Positions 1 to 12,440 of a stretch of DNA of 64,000 nucleotides are shown in pieces. The DNA lies in the NCBI RefSeq assembly GCF_028453695.1, contig NC_135778.1:34523214-34587213 (forward strand), in the 5' to 3' direction. Numbering within the stretch: position 1 is the stretch's first letter; every line of letters starts with the position of its first letter. Origin of the DNA: Augochlora pura. Its lineage: Eukaryota; Arthropoda; Insecta; Hymenoptera; Halictidae. Under the pieces are notes generated by a model, which was not told the DNA's origin, did not search any database, and worked only from the letters and a program-made list of their open reading frames with translations. A program made the position numbers and the translations under genes.

Positions 1-1752
1 GACGCTTTTACAGATTTTTAAACATTGCTTACCTTGTGCAATCTGTGCGATCGATATCGAATACGCCGTAACTCCGATTCAATTGAAAGCTCTGTAGAAT
101 CGTCGAAAAATTTTTCGCGAACGGATCTACCACGTGACCGAACCTCGGTCTTTCGCCTTTACAACGAGCAGAAAAATCTCGACGTACGATTTTTCCAAGG
201 CGTTTTTATTAAGCTTCGAATGAAAGCTGTACTTTCAATTTTATGAAATACAGCACAAGCTCGTATGCTTTATGAAATACATACTAGCAACTCGTTCCCC
301 ATTTCTGTCCCATAAAACTAGAACGAATCGTATATTAACATTCAAGGGGTCGTTGTAAAACACGAATCTTCAAATCCACGGTAGAACGTTTCGCGGAAGG
401 AATTTGTCCAATGTTCCCAATGTGGTCGGAGTTCGTAGGAGATAAAACGCATCTCCGGCGAAGGTAGACATTCGCGACCACCGTGTACGTTCTCATTAAC
501 CTAACCGGAATTACGTTTGACTAAAGGACACAACACCGTGCTTTATCTGTCCGCAAACATACTTATCACGGTTATTTATGCGTGCAATTAGCGCCGGCTA
601 CATTATTCGCATACTGTACCACGTGATAATTGTATTAGAAATGTCTTCAAGAAATTCTGATTTTTCGGATTAAACTATAATAATAAACCATACTAAACTA
701 TAATATGGAATTTTTCAGACTGTCTCCGTTTATATACTGTTTATAAAAACTACGTACACGTCGTACAAAAGAATTGCGAAATTAAACAAAGTAAAATTTT
801 ATAAAATATAGATCTTTCGCCAACACCGACTGTCACTATTTTAAACATTTAGTACAGTTTTTACGGGCTAAATAGTATATAAATGAAGACAGTTTGAAAT
901 ATTCCATGTCTGAGTTTATTAATTCGAAACTTTAGAATTTGTTGTGGCATATTTTTATTAAATCGTGTTTTATTAAACGTGGCATATTTTTATTAAATCA
1001 ACAGTTTTTGAAAAAAGATATACAGTTTTATATATTCACTTAAAAATCCGACATTCCATATGCACCAACCTAATAGTTCCGGTTGTTAGAGCCGAATGAT
1101 TTTCCGCGCAAATTATGGTTGACATAGCGATCTTACAGCGACAAAATAATTATCGTTCGGAATTATAATAGTAAATTATTATAATTCCTGCAGCGTCTTA
1201 TTATCATTCAACCATTGACTTATTATTTAAACCGACTGTCAAGGCAATGCTTTAAACAAACATTACGATCTTTCGAATCCTTTCCTAAATGACACGAATG
1301 CCATAAATTCTGTTCCGAAGTTCTCCTCTCTGACGCGAAAAATTCGCGTCGGTTTGGCGCGGCGCCCTTTTGTCCGAGACGCCGAGTGTTTTCTTTATGC
1401 GTTAGGGTAGGATTTTCTGAGCTAACATTTGCGCGTGTACGCGGAGCCGACGCCGAACCCCGAACTTTGTTTCGCGATAACTAGACCGCGGTTGTATAAA
1501 CACATTTACACCGTCGTAACCTGAATTTCCGTGGCCCGAGGAGAGGCTTTGGTAATCCGAAAACGAGATAAAAGCGGCGCAACTTTCCCCGGAACTTTTT
1601 TCATTCAACATATTCGCACCGGCGCGTCGCATTAGAATTTTTATAAATATTCACGCGCTGCTTACTCGGCCGGCCGAAAGCGAATTTTTCGTTTGTTGCC
1701 GTCGGATATTCGCGGAGAATAGAACATTTTCGGTGCAAATTAAATAGATACG

Positions 1753-1755
<3 letters not shown>

Positions 1756-1793
<38 letters not shown>
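1756..1793. repeat. (TA)n microsatellite
   Basis: About 19 uninterrupted TA units. Confidence 0.9.
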
Positions 1794-1796
<3 letters not shown>

Positions 1797-2749
1797 TTAA
1801 AAATAATGAAATGGAATTGAGAAGGAAATATTCCGAAATATTTCCAACGTCTTTAAAGTTTTACACGAAAATCTGGTCATTTCCAGCCGCTAATTAATCC
1901 GCGGAATTCTCGAGGATATCGCGAAGCGCGCAACGATTCCCGGAATAATTTTGCCGCACGAATTTTTCTCCGTTTCCGAACGCGTCCGGGGTTCCTCGCG
2001 ATTCGGGTCACTGCCAGTCGCGCTTTCATAGTGTATCAGATCACGCGGAAGTGGGTCAAAATAGTGGAAAAATAGGAGACGAAGGAGTCCCGTGAACAAA
2101 ACGGGTGACTAGGGTCGCCCCGTCAACCACCCCGAAACGAGCCCCGACACAACTCGAAACAAAAATGACTCGGCGGGGGAGGCGTTTTCCCCGGGGAATT
2201 CCAAGTGTGATTAATGAATCGCGAACGAATTTCGCCAAGGTCGTTTCTCGCGGCCGCCACCGCTCGCTAATTAATGCGGCAGTTTTTGAGACGCGTAATC
2301 GGCTTTACGGAATTCACGGCGTACGTGGAAAACACGCAGCCGCCTCTCTCTCTCTCTCGGCGGGGATGCTACGTCTGTTTATCCACGGTAAATTAATATT
2401 TATCTCCTGCCGCGTAGTCCAGCGTAAGCTGCCGGGCTTAAGGAGGTCCTCCGCAGTGTCTCGGTTAAATGTCACGGCTGGACCGACCCGATCCGTAAGC
2501 CTTGACGCGTCCCGTATAGTCCGGGGATCCTGTGCAACGAATTCGACAAATTAGAGCTCCGCGGATTTACCAAAGTCCCGGGGCCGATCAATCTTTGATA
2601 CCTGTGCTCGATCCGCAGGCATGTATGTCCGGGCTGTTGGAAACAAATTGTTGCGATCGTGGCACTCGAGGTGCCATCTCGAATTTAACTATTCAATTTG
2701 CGATCGTGGAGATTCGATTTTGCCGAATTAAAGTTGCGCTTCGTTGGTT

Positions 2750-3045
2750 TAGAATTAAATTAAATTCATTGTATCTGAATTAAATTAGATTCATTGTATT
2801 AAAATTAAATTAGATTCATTGTATTAAAATTAAATCGAATTCATTGTGTCTAAATTAAATTAGATTCATTGTATTAAAATTAAATCAAATTCATTGTATC
2901 CAAATTAAATCAAATTCATTGTGTCCAAATTAAATTAAATTCATTGCATCCAAACTAAATTAAATTTAATTCGCTTTGAAATTAAATTAAATTCATTGTA
3001 TCCGGATTGAATTAAATGTAATTCGCTTCGAAATTAAATCGAATC
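2750..3045. repeat. AT-rich minisatellite with ATTCATTGTAT core
   Basis: About ten diverged units carrying AAATTAAAT and ATTCATTGTAT. Units vary between about 24 and 36 bases, so the array has decayed. Confidence 0.75.
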
Positions 3046-3154
3046 ATTTGGATTAAAATTGAAATAAATAAATTACATAAATCTTCGTTCTATTCCGTTT
3101 AAATCGCGTAACAGTGTCAGTCGAATCCAACAACTACACGCAAAGGATCACACC

Positions 3155-3247
3155 GTTGCGATCGTTTAACCCTGAGTATACTCGCGTCTGTAAGCACGAC
3201 TACTTAAACTTTCTGACGCAAGTATCTCTCGGTTAAACGATCGCAAC
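3155..3247. repeat. Hairpin with perfect 17-bp arms
   Basis: GTTGCGATCGTTTAACC at 3155-3171 is exactly inverted at 3231-3247. The interior is also largely palindromic (TATACTCGCGTCTG against TGACGCAAGTAT). It shares its GCGTCTGAAAG/CTTTCAGACAC core with hairpins at 16229 and 21311, so it looks like a small dispersed non-autonomous element. Confidence 0.65.
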
Positions 3248-4395
3248 CATATGTTCATTATACGCGTCAGTCCCGTCTTCTCGCGATCCGAGAGAACACA
3301 GCCCGATAAATACAGAATTTGCGTTTAAAAGTGCACCAGCGATCTTGAAGTCTCACCGATAGAATCGCGGCGATGTTTTTAGCAACAGCATCGATCTTCT
3401 TCCGCCAGATCGGCGTTGATCTTCTTATTGGATTTACAAAACCGGAATGCTCGTTTCACAAAGGGGCGAACAATTCGCGGGTTCCAATATTCGATGCGGC
3501 AACCTTTGACCGTCCTGAACGGAAATGTCCTCGTCGGTACGTGCAAAAGCTCTCGTCGCGAATACTTTGCCGCGTCGCGAGCACTTTGAGCAACACGGTT
3601 CCGTGAATCGATTCAAAGGGGACACCTTATGTATATACCGTGTGTACCGATCGTTTCATAGTGCGTGCACGGAACGAGGTCTAACCTCTTTTCGCAGTAT
3701 GCGAGGAGAAACAGAAACGTACGCCGCGCGCTTAAAAAGCAAGTGGACCGGTGTTAACGCTTTACCGATCGGTTATTCGGTCATAGAAATTTATATGTTC
3801 TCGTAACGTTAGCATTAAACAATATTTATTTGATCTATTACATTTATTTTATTTTTATTCCAATTATTCATTGCGAATGGTATCTATTATTTTAAAATAT
3901 TGTATAATGATATAGGAGCCTTTAGTGGTACGATCTAACACTTTTGCCTCGATAATAAATAATTATTGTTTAGTCTATCTAATAAAAAAATAATGATAAT
4001 CATAAAGAATTAATAATAATAATGATATTAATAATAATAATAGTCTATATAATAATATAGCAGCTACCAGTAGTAAAATCTAACTAAATTATTGGTTTTT
4101 AAGATTCTAATTTTTAGGTTACCGGTCGGTAAAGTGTTAATCGAGTTACGCGATAACGCCGACCGCTCGAAGAAACGGCCAGTATGAGTTGTCGAACGCG
4201 ACAGGAACCTTTACCCATCGAATTCTTGGTGTGCACATGGCACGGTGTCGAGCTCGAATATCTTTCCTCGTGTCTTCGTCGGCATCTTCGGCTCTCTTCG
4301 AGTTCTTTCGATGCACGAATCGATGTTCTCTATTCTCAACATCTCGATATCGTGTTACTCTCTTCGCTGCGTCTTCGCATATTTTCTCTGTCTCT

Positions 4396-4447
4396 GTGTC
4401 GCTCTCTTTCTCTCTCGCTCTCTCTCTCTCTCTCTCTTGCTCTCTGT
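4396..4447. repeat. (CT)n microsatellite
   Basis: CT-rich tract with few interruptions inside a wider pyrimidine-rich zone (about 4360-4550). It generates long spurious open frames on both strands. Confidence 0.85.
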
Positions 4448-4857
4448 CCTCCACTATTTAATTCTCTCCGATCGCCGCTGTCTCGCTGCCACTCTCTTCC
4501 TCTAGATCTACACGCTGATCTCATTTGTCTGTCTCTCTCTGTCTCTGATCATCGATCGATACTACATCGATCCGACGTGACACGCGACGACGATTTCTGG
4601 CAAGAGATCTCTGGATTAGAGATGAACGTCTTCTCTGTAGGAGTGATGCGATTATGATCATTGTGTGCTGGCCGTGCTATGTGTTAATTTTACGTTGAAC
4701 GCCGTTGACGAAGCATCGATGAGAGTTGCGTTTGTACCAGGGTTAGGTGAGAGCGTGTTTGCAATCGGTTTGTAGGAATAATAGGTTCATCTCTTGGGGG
4801 TGTTATCTATTTTTATGCAATAACATAGACACCATAAAACACGTTCAAATTTACGAT

Positions 4858-5093
4858 TCAACCCCTTGCACTATAATAACGAGTCAGACTCGTGGTAAAC
4901 AATTTATGCAAGCTCTTGCTAAATATTAATATTATTAATTTCCTCTACGTCGAAGAAAATATAAATTCTTTTGTCATGAAACTATAGAAACGGAGGTAAA
5001 TAAAGACAATATAGGAAAAAAAAATTGTCTGATACTATTAGGAAAATTATTAAGTACGAATAAATGCTAAGGAGCGACAGTGCAAGGGGTTAA
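4858..5093. mobile_element. MITE, CCCCTTGCAC family (piggyBac-like)
   Basis: Left end TCAACCCCTTGCACTATAAT and right end GTGCAAGGGGTTAA are inverted. The interior carries CGAGTCAGACTCG, shared in inverse orientation with elements near 21.4 and 28.1 kb. TTAA flanks with CC-starting ends are typical of piggyBac-like elements. There is no coding capacity. Confidence 0.55.
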
Positions 5094-5159
5094 ACATTCT
5101 TGTGATCTTAGATGCAACGGACAATACATGAACATCGCCGCTTAGGTAACCGCGAACGC

Positions 5160-5260
5160 ATCAACAGTTTAACTAATTTATGCATCAACGGTGTAATTAA
5201 TTTATGCATCAACAGTTTAACTAATTTATGCATCAACAGTTTAACTAATTTATGCATCGA
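5160..5260. repeat. 24-bp minisatellite
   Basis: About four copies of a 24-base unit containing TTAACTAATTTATGCATCAA. As 24 is a multiple of three, it produces repetitive open frames on both strands that are not genes. Confidence 0.85.
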
Positions 5261-6518
5261 CGATTCAACTGGCTTAAAGAGCATCGATAGTTCAATTAAC
5301 CCGCGCGTTCGATCGTTTCCCAGAAAAGTAATAAAGGATCGTCTAAGTATAGAACACGGTGAACACTCGCGAAAGAGTTGCACAAGACTCGAGGATTATA
5401 GCTGAGGAGAGTTCGCTGGAAAAGAGAATATACAGCGCTGGACCGATGTTGATTTTACCGATGGACGTAAATTTAATGCTTCCGAATCGGATCGGCGTGG
5501 AACGGCGGGACGAAAGAAAAATGAAGAGCCGGAAGTTAAAAGCGCGGTAGCTGCCGCAGAAACTGGAAAATATACTTGGCAACAGCGTGTCCCGAGGTTT
5601 TTAGGAAAACCGAGCGCTGCTTTCCGCGGTGAATTTTCAATCTTTTTTTTCAAGCGGAAAATAAAATTCCTCCCTCGCGTATCTCTAACGAAGATTATAA
5701 ACTCTTACGAATAATTCATTGTTCCGAGGGCTTCGAATCGTTTCGAGCGACAAACGTTTCGAACAATTCGTTATTCCGAGCAGATCGAGCGCTGAAAATT
5801 ATTCGATGTACCGAAGCATCGAGCGGTTGAAACAATTCGTTATTTTCGAGCAGCGAGCCACTCGAAACGATGTACAGGTTATGTCAGGTTATGTATCGCA
5901 TAAAATGGCTGCCGTTGGTAGCGGTGACTCCGAGCGAGCCGGAAAATTCTTGCTCGACCGTTAAGAAGCTTTCCGTGGCCGCGGGGACTTTAATTTTGAG
6001 GAAAATTGGAGGTTATACTGGTTTCCGGGGAGTGTACCAAGACCGAAAGGATTCGCATTAGCCGTTTAATGAAACCGCCGCGCGGTCACGTCGCGTATCC
6101 GAACTTGTTATTCAACTGTGCAACGTCGTCGGCCGGGTTTCCCCACCCCCTTCGCTCTTTAACGTATTCCAAATCCCATTTATTTTCCTGCACGCTTTGT
6201 TCCCCGTCGTCCTCTATTCGCCGCTGGTCATTCAACCACCGAACAATAGCAAACGCGCCGGCATAGTCCGACGACGGAGTTTATTTGAAAAGATCCAGAG
6301 TTTCTACTCCCGACTTCCGGACGTGTGCTACAGCGAATTCAATTAATTTCGCCGATAAATAGGAGAGGGACTGCTTCGAGTAGTCCACTACACGCTACTC
6401 GTGTTCCATCCGGAGTAGCAGTCCATCTTAATGGCGTCGTTTTAAGCGGATCATTAGGTATTTCTAGGTTAGTTCTAAATGCTTCAAGATTTTATTAGAA
6501 AACTTTTACTAGGATAAT

Positions 6519-6934
6519 TTAACCCTTTGCACTCGGAGTCACTTCAACCGGAAATCTAAAATAATTTTTCTGGCTTCTAGTGTTTCCATTTTATTCGGTT
6601 GGCAATTAAGTGTTTGCGGATTTTGTTAACCCTTTGGCTACGGCAGAGTTTCGAAGACGTGCATTCCTGAGGAAGTATATTAATGTTCAACACTGATTTG
6701 TCTAATTGAATGAACTTATATTTTAAAGCAAAATAACTGAATTTTCCTTCGTATTTTAAATACGCAATTGCTTAGTTGCCAATTGAGTTGCCAAAATCGA
6801 GTCTCGTGACTCACAGAACAATTGCACTTTCAACAATTTTTTGAAACTTCGGCGGTAACTATAAAAATACTTTCGGAACGTCTACAACAATTTCAGTGGC
6901 GCCGCTGAGTCGCCGCTCGAGCGCAAAGGGTTAA
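6519..6934. mobile_element. MITE, CCCTTTGCACTCG family (piggyBac-like), possibly nested
   Basis: Left TTAACCCTTTGCACTCGGAG and right CTCGAGCGCAAAGGGTTAA are inverted with one mismatch over 19 bases, and TTAA stands at both ends. A second left-type end (TTAACCCTTTGG) starts at 6626, suggesting a nested or tandem insertion. Related copies lie at 19080 and 35608. Confidence 0.6.
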
Positions 6935-8939
6935 TTCGGACGGAGAAAGGCTGACTTTAAAAAGCAGTTTCCGCTCGTTTGAATGATAATAATATTTTCA
7001 ATTCATTGTTTCTTCTTTCGGCGAGCCGATCGGCCGACGAAACGAGAAAAAAGTAATAACGAAATAAATCTTGTCTCTTTGTGGAACAGGAAATATTGTA
7101 CTGTTCAGTGAAATGGGTCATTTCACGGTAAATCGATCACTTTTCGACGTCAATGTCTGGGATCTCGTTCGAAATGAAATACGATGTAGTTCACGCGAAA
7201 TTGGAAGAGGGCCGGCAGGGCGGGGGGAAAGGGGGGGGGGGGAGGCAAGTTATCATTTTGCTGGTTTTGAAAATTTGTTTGGGAAACGCGGTCCATTTGT
7301 TCGATAAATATTCGTAGGAGCGAACCGCGTTGCCCTTTGCCCGTCGATATTGTTATATCTCGCAACGATGGTTTTTCGTCTAATGGAAAAATCCTTTTCC
7401 GTATTGAATCCGCCGTATCGAGAATTATGGAACGGATCACGCGAGAGCAGTGATTTAGAGGCAGTGGAAACTCGTTTTTGTTTCTTTTATACGTTTTTAT
7501 TCTACTCGCTGTAATATTTGTCGCAATTTTATTTCTACGATCTTTACGAGTACTTAATTATTTAATAATTGTTACTGCAGGTGTCTGTTCGACCAGTTGG
7601 TATTTGGAACTGTATTTAGAATTTGCGTATAAACATATCTGACATAACCTGACAAAAACGTGGTAGCGAGCAAGAAACCGAAAATAATTGTAAGAATCCT
7701 TTTTGCCGTCGCGTTTGTCGGACACGGTTGGATCAGGGCGGCAACAGCCCGTCCCATATTACCATTTCTTGCCCCGTACGTCCTACTTTCGTGCTCGTTC
7801 GCCAACGAAAGTTAAGACGATTTATGATACCGCCGGCCAAAGAACGAAAGGACCCGGGCCCGGTCCGCGCTTCTTCACTTTCCATTGATTTCGCTGTCCG
7901 CATCTGGCTTTTGTCATCAGGGAGCGGCTGAATGTTTGAAGCGTCCTTGAATGATTCAAGCATCCTCGAGGCTAACTGTTAGGACGGCAGATGCCGGACA
8001 CTGCGGCGAATAAATACATAAAATCTACGGTTTCGCCAGCGTGGCGCGATCGAAGGGGGGGATCCGGGGTCAATTTGTTTCTCCGGCTCTCGTTGCTAGA
8101 TAACGTTTAATTACTTCGCAGATTATTTCTCCGCGCTCTCTTATCTATCTGTTCGCCATATTTCGTCGAGCTTGCGAGCGTCCAAATATTTGCCGTTAGC
8201 GATTTAACGGTAGCACGATAAACCGTGGTATTACGCGAGGACTTTTTGTCGTGCAGCAAATATTTTTTTAAAGTAACGTTCGAAATTGTCGTTTATAAAT
8301 TATACACTCTGTTGCGCGAATTACTAAATTATTATCGAGCTATTAAAATTATTGGAAAAACAGCTGATCTCTTATTTTGCGCCTACAAATTTTGGTTCGC
8401 TCGATTTTCTGTATAATTTATAATGGAATTTGTTATTCTGTATGATTTATAATGGACGGTAAACTTTATGAATCAATGATGATGTATTGAAAAGCACGTC
8501 CGTGCTATTGTGGATTGTTTAAGCGGCTACGATATCGTCTTTACAATTGCGCGACCACAAGATTGCCTCTGCAATTATGCGACGCTACTGTGTTCACAAG
8601 ATTGTCTACTAAACTATAAGAATAGTTGTCCGGCCTATAGCATCAAAGTAATAGGAACGATACGGTTCGAGATAATAGCACGTGGGCTCAGACATAAGTA
8701 TGAGGAACATAACGATGCGAGTTATAGCCACGTTGAACCTTGCATTACGCGAGCGAGATGGATTTTTTTTGTTTCGGAGCTAGTTTCACCGTGTAAATCA
8801 CACTTGCATATTGATTTACCGATGGCGGGACTTTTGTTTAATTCAGCAAGACAGATTTAACGAAACCGCGCGAGTTGCAGAAATAAATGAAATATTAAAA
8901 TTGACTACGATTAACCATCGTTCGCTGTGTTCAATTATT

Positions 8940-9300
8940 TCATTATATTTAACTGTATTTAATACAGTTATACAATAATATAATATAAAATTGTTATTAT
9001 TAAAATATTTAATACAATAATATATATTATATATTAAAATATAATATTTTAATGTATATTATACAATATTAATTATTATTATATTAATAATATAATATTG
9101 TATATTAAAATATTTAATACAATAATATAATATAAAATTGTAATAATTTAAAACCGTATTTAACTACAATAGTGTAAAATAAAACTATAATAATTTAAAA
9201 CTGTATTTAACTGCAATAATATGATATAAAACTGTAATAATTTAAAGCTGTATTTAACTACAATAATGATAATATAAAATATAATAATTAATAAAATATA
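8940..9300. repeat. AT-rich tandem repeat
   Basis: Diverged units of about 45 bases built from AACTGTATTTAACTACAATAA and AATATAATATAAAA, with palindromic TAATATA stretches. No coding signal. Confidence 0.65.
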
Positions 9301-12204
9301 AAACGTTTAATTAATACGAGAAATAATTAATTAGAGTATCCCGAAACTGTGAGAATATAAATTAAAGAAAATTAAAGGCGGATACGTAAAAGTTCAGAAG
9401 GAGGCACGCGAAAATAATATGACTTTTCGGAATATTTAATGCTCGGATTGTAAAGAGCACCGAAACATTTTGTCGCGGCCGTAAAGAGGAGCATTAGGGT
9501 AGCGCGGGACAAACACGAAACGCGAAACGGTTCCTGGGATGCGCGGGAATAATATGTTTCCGTTTCCCGTAGCACGTTGCGGGCATTACGTGGCTGAACC
9601 TGCGCGCAATTTCCACGGTTTTCGCGTTCATTTTTTATTTATTTGTTTTAAGCCGCATCTACGCCAAGGTCATTAGCAATCCTGTAACTTCCCGGTTGCA
9701 TTGTGTGACGTATCACGGTGTAGTCCGGGGGTGGCTCTATACCTTCCGTTGTATAACGCTTTCCAGCACGTGTTGCTGCGTATTTTTGCGGGTACAGACC
9801 GCGCGGAAAGTTCCCTGAAAAACGGAAGATCGGTTTCCCCGAGTTCGACCGAATTTCTCGCGAGTTTCCCAGAAATTAGTGCGATCTGGTTGCAGCCGCG
9901 AGTAAAAATTCTGAAAACATAGAACTTCTTTGCAAATTTTTTTATAAATTCAAACGCGCTTCGCAGAGTTTCGATCCGGCGATTTCGTTTAAAAAATATG
10001 GAACGGTACGTCGACGGTTTTTATTAACATAAAAAGGCGTTTAGAACGAATATTTTTTAATCGAGGTACCTGTTCATTTCGCTAGCAGTCTTCGACAAAT
10101 ACACGCGTTTCGAATATTCATTTCCGACGTTTTTCCGGGCAGGCCCACCTGAATTTATTTTATATTTAGATTCGTCGCGCTCGAACCGAGCGGAACAAGT
10201 CGCCGTTTAAAGCACAATAATAAATTCTTGTGGGAGTTTTTTACGCTTTCGACGGCCCTATGAATTTTACATCGACGCGGAACAGTCCCCTGTCATCGAG
10301 ATATTTTTATTAGAGCAGGACGTAATAATATCCGCGGTCCAATTGATTTTTAACACGTGACGCACGCCGAGGGTACTACCCCTTTTTTGAGGGAATTTGA
10401 CGAATTCATTTTTACTCTCTTCGGACAACGCGATGTAATACGTTAATGGATTATTATTATAATAATGTTCTAAATTCGATGATTTCTTTTACTCGTTCAG
10501 TTCGTCTCGCGCGAAAACATTCTCGATTCTATATAATTGAAGTGGATTATTATTTCCAAGAACATTGCAAAAGTAAAGCGCACTGTCTGTTTGATATTAA
10601 AAAATCCGATTCGTCGAGCCGCGAGTAATTACATCGATTATTCGACGGGATACCTAACCGCGACCATTTTCGATAATTTACAACCCTCGAGGTGCATCGA
10701 TTCCGCCTAACTTTCGCGACGCTGAATAATATATTTCGTTTAATTTGAACAAACGAAGCGATCGTCGCGCACTTGTCTTACATTAAACAAACGTTAACTT
10801 TCTATTTAATTTCCCGCGGGAAACTGTTTAAAGGATTTCCTTCGTTCGGAATTTGTTGGTTTTTTCGAAAATCTTTGCATTCGTACGAAACAGCCATTGA
10901 TATTTCCCGTCGACGTGCATAGCGTTAACAGAATTCAATTCGTTTCGCGCCGATTCGACGATTCGATTCTTCGGGATCTCGTGGGGAGGAAAAAAATGGC
11001 CCTCCGCATCACTCGAAACCGACGCGACGCGAAATGGCCTCTCGATGTTTTCCGAATTTTCATTTGTCGAGGAAATCAGGCGAGCGACGCGGCCAGATTC
11101 CGATGCGCTTTCGCCTATGGTATAATGCCCGGGGAAAATATTCATCTCGCGGTTATTTATACGTTGGATATCGTCGGCTTTCGAGTGCCGAAAATTACTC
11201 TCGATGTTCACGGATTGCACCGCGATGGCCGCGGCGATTTTATATTCCCAATTTCGATCGCGCGTCGACGGCGATCTTGTATTTTCGATTCATAGACGCG
11301 GGCTTGTTTTCAGTTTCTCTTTTTTATAAAATATCCAACGCACCTCGTCGTAGAAATATCTAAAATTGAAAATATAATACATATATAATATATTTATTTT
11401 TTTTCAGCCTCACGGCCAAGAAATAGGACTTGGTTTACGCAAACCTAACTCTACAATTCTATCTTAACCTTTCATTCATTATATACAGAAAATATAATAC
11501 ATATAAAGTTATATAAAGATAAAAAATACATGTAACTTCTAATAAAATAAAAACAAAGACGACAAGAGTGGAATAAAATCTGCTCACGCGTAAAAATATT
11601 TAATATCAAAAATACGACAGCTGTCGTCGTATGCAATTTAAAAACAAAATACTATAAAATCTGTCTTTAAACTCGTCTCGCAACCACGTCGCCGCCGCTC
11701 GCATTCGTCTCGTTTAATTATCGAAAATAAAAAATCTATGGCAGGTACGTGTTTCTAGAGGCGTGTTCCGGCCTATCTATCTATACCGGAGAGTCCTTCG
11801 GCGGTACTGCAAAAAAGATGGCAGTCGGTGACGTCATCGGGGAAACAGCGGGACGACCTTGAACCGCCAACTAAATCGACGCTGAGAATAGTAACGTTCG
11901 CGGGGAGGCGTCGAATGAATGGAATTTACAGCGGTGCCCCCCTCCCCCCTCCTCCCCCCATATCGGGCGTACCCCGGAGGCACGTTTTCACCTAACGTGC
12001 AGATATCATGATTCCGGCTGTCATGGCGAATAAGGTTTCTTGTTTTCACGGTGCGACAAAAGTCATCAGTTTTCGACCCGGTGACAGAGCGAACGATTTA
12101 CTGTCACTTGAGGAGCGCGACTTAAAGGGTTGCCACGCCGTGGCTGGGGACAACGTTGGGCGAGTCGCGTTTACGTTCGATCGATTGAACATCGATTGTA
12201 CATC

Positions 12205-12440
12205 GATCGAACGTCGATATTAATATCGATAATTAAGTATTAATATCGATAATTAAATATTAATATCGATGATTAAATATTAATATCGATGATTAAATAT
12301 TGAAATATCGATGATTAAATATTGAAATATCGATGATTAAATATTTAAATATCGATGATTAAATATTGAAATATCGATGATTAAATATTTAAATATCGAT
12401 GATTAAATATTTAAATATCGATGATTAAATGTTTAAATAT
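12205..12440. repeat. AT-rich minisatellite with ATATCGATGATTAA core
   Basis: About eleven copies of a 20-22 base unit containing ATATCGATGATTAAATATT, best preserved between 12260 and 12430. Confidence 0.85.

Noticed and set aside
2105..2554. 149-codon plus-strand open frame
   Set aside because: CpG-rich, stop-poor DNA with overlapping frames and no recognisable protein features.
4184..4657. 157-codon open frame with long Leu/Ser alternation
   Set aside because: Produced by translation of a CT microsatellite, with similar frames on the opposite strand.
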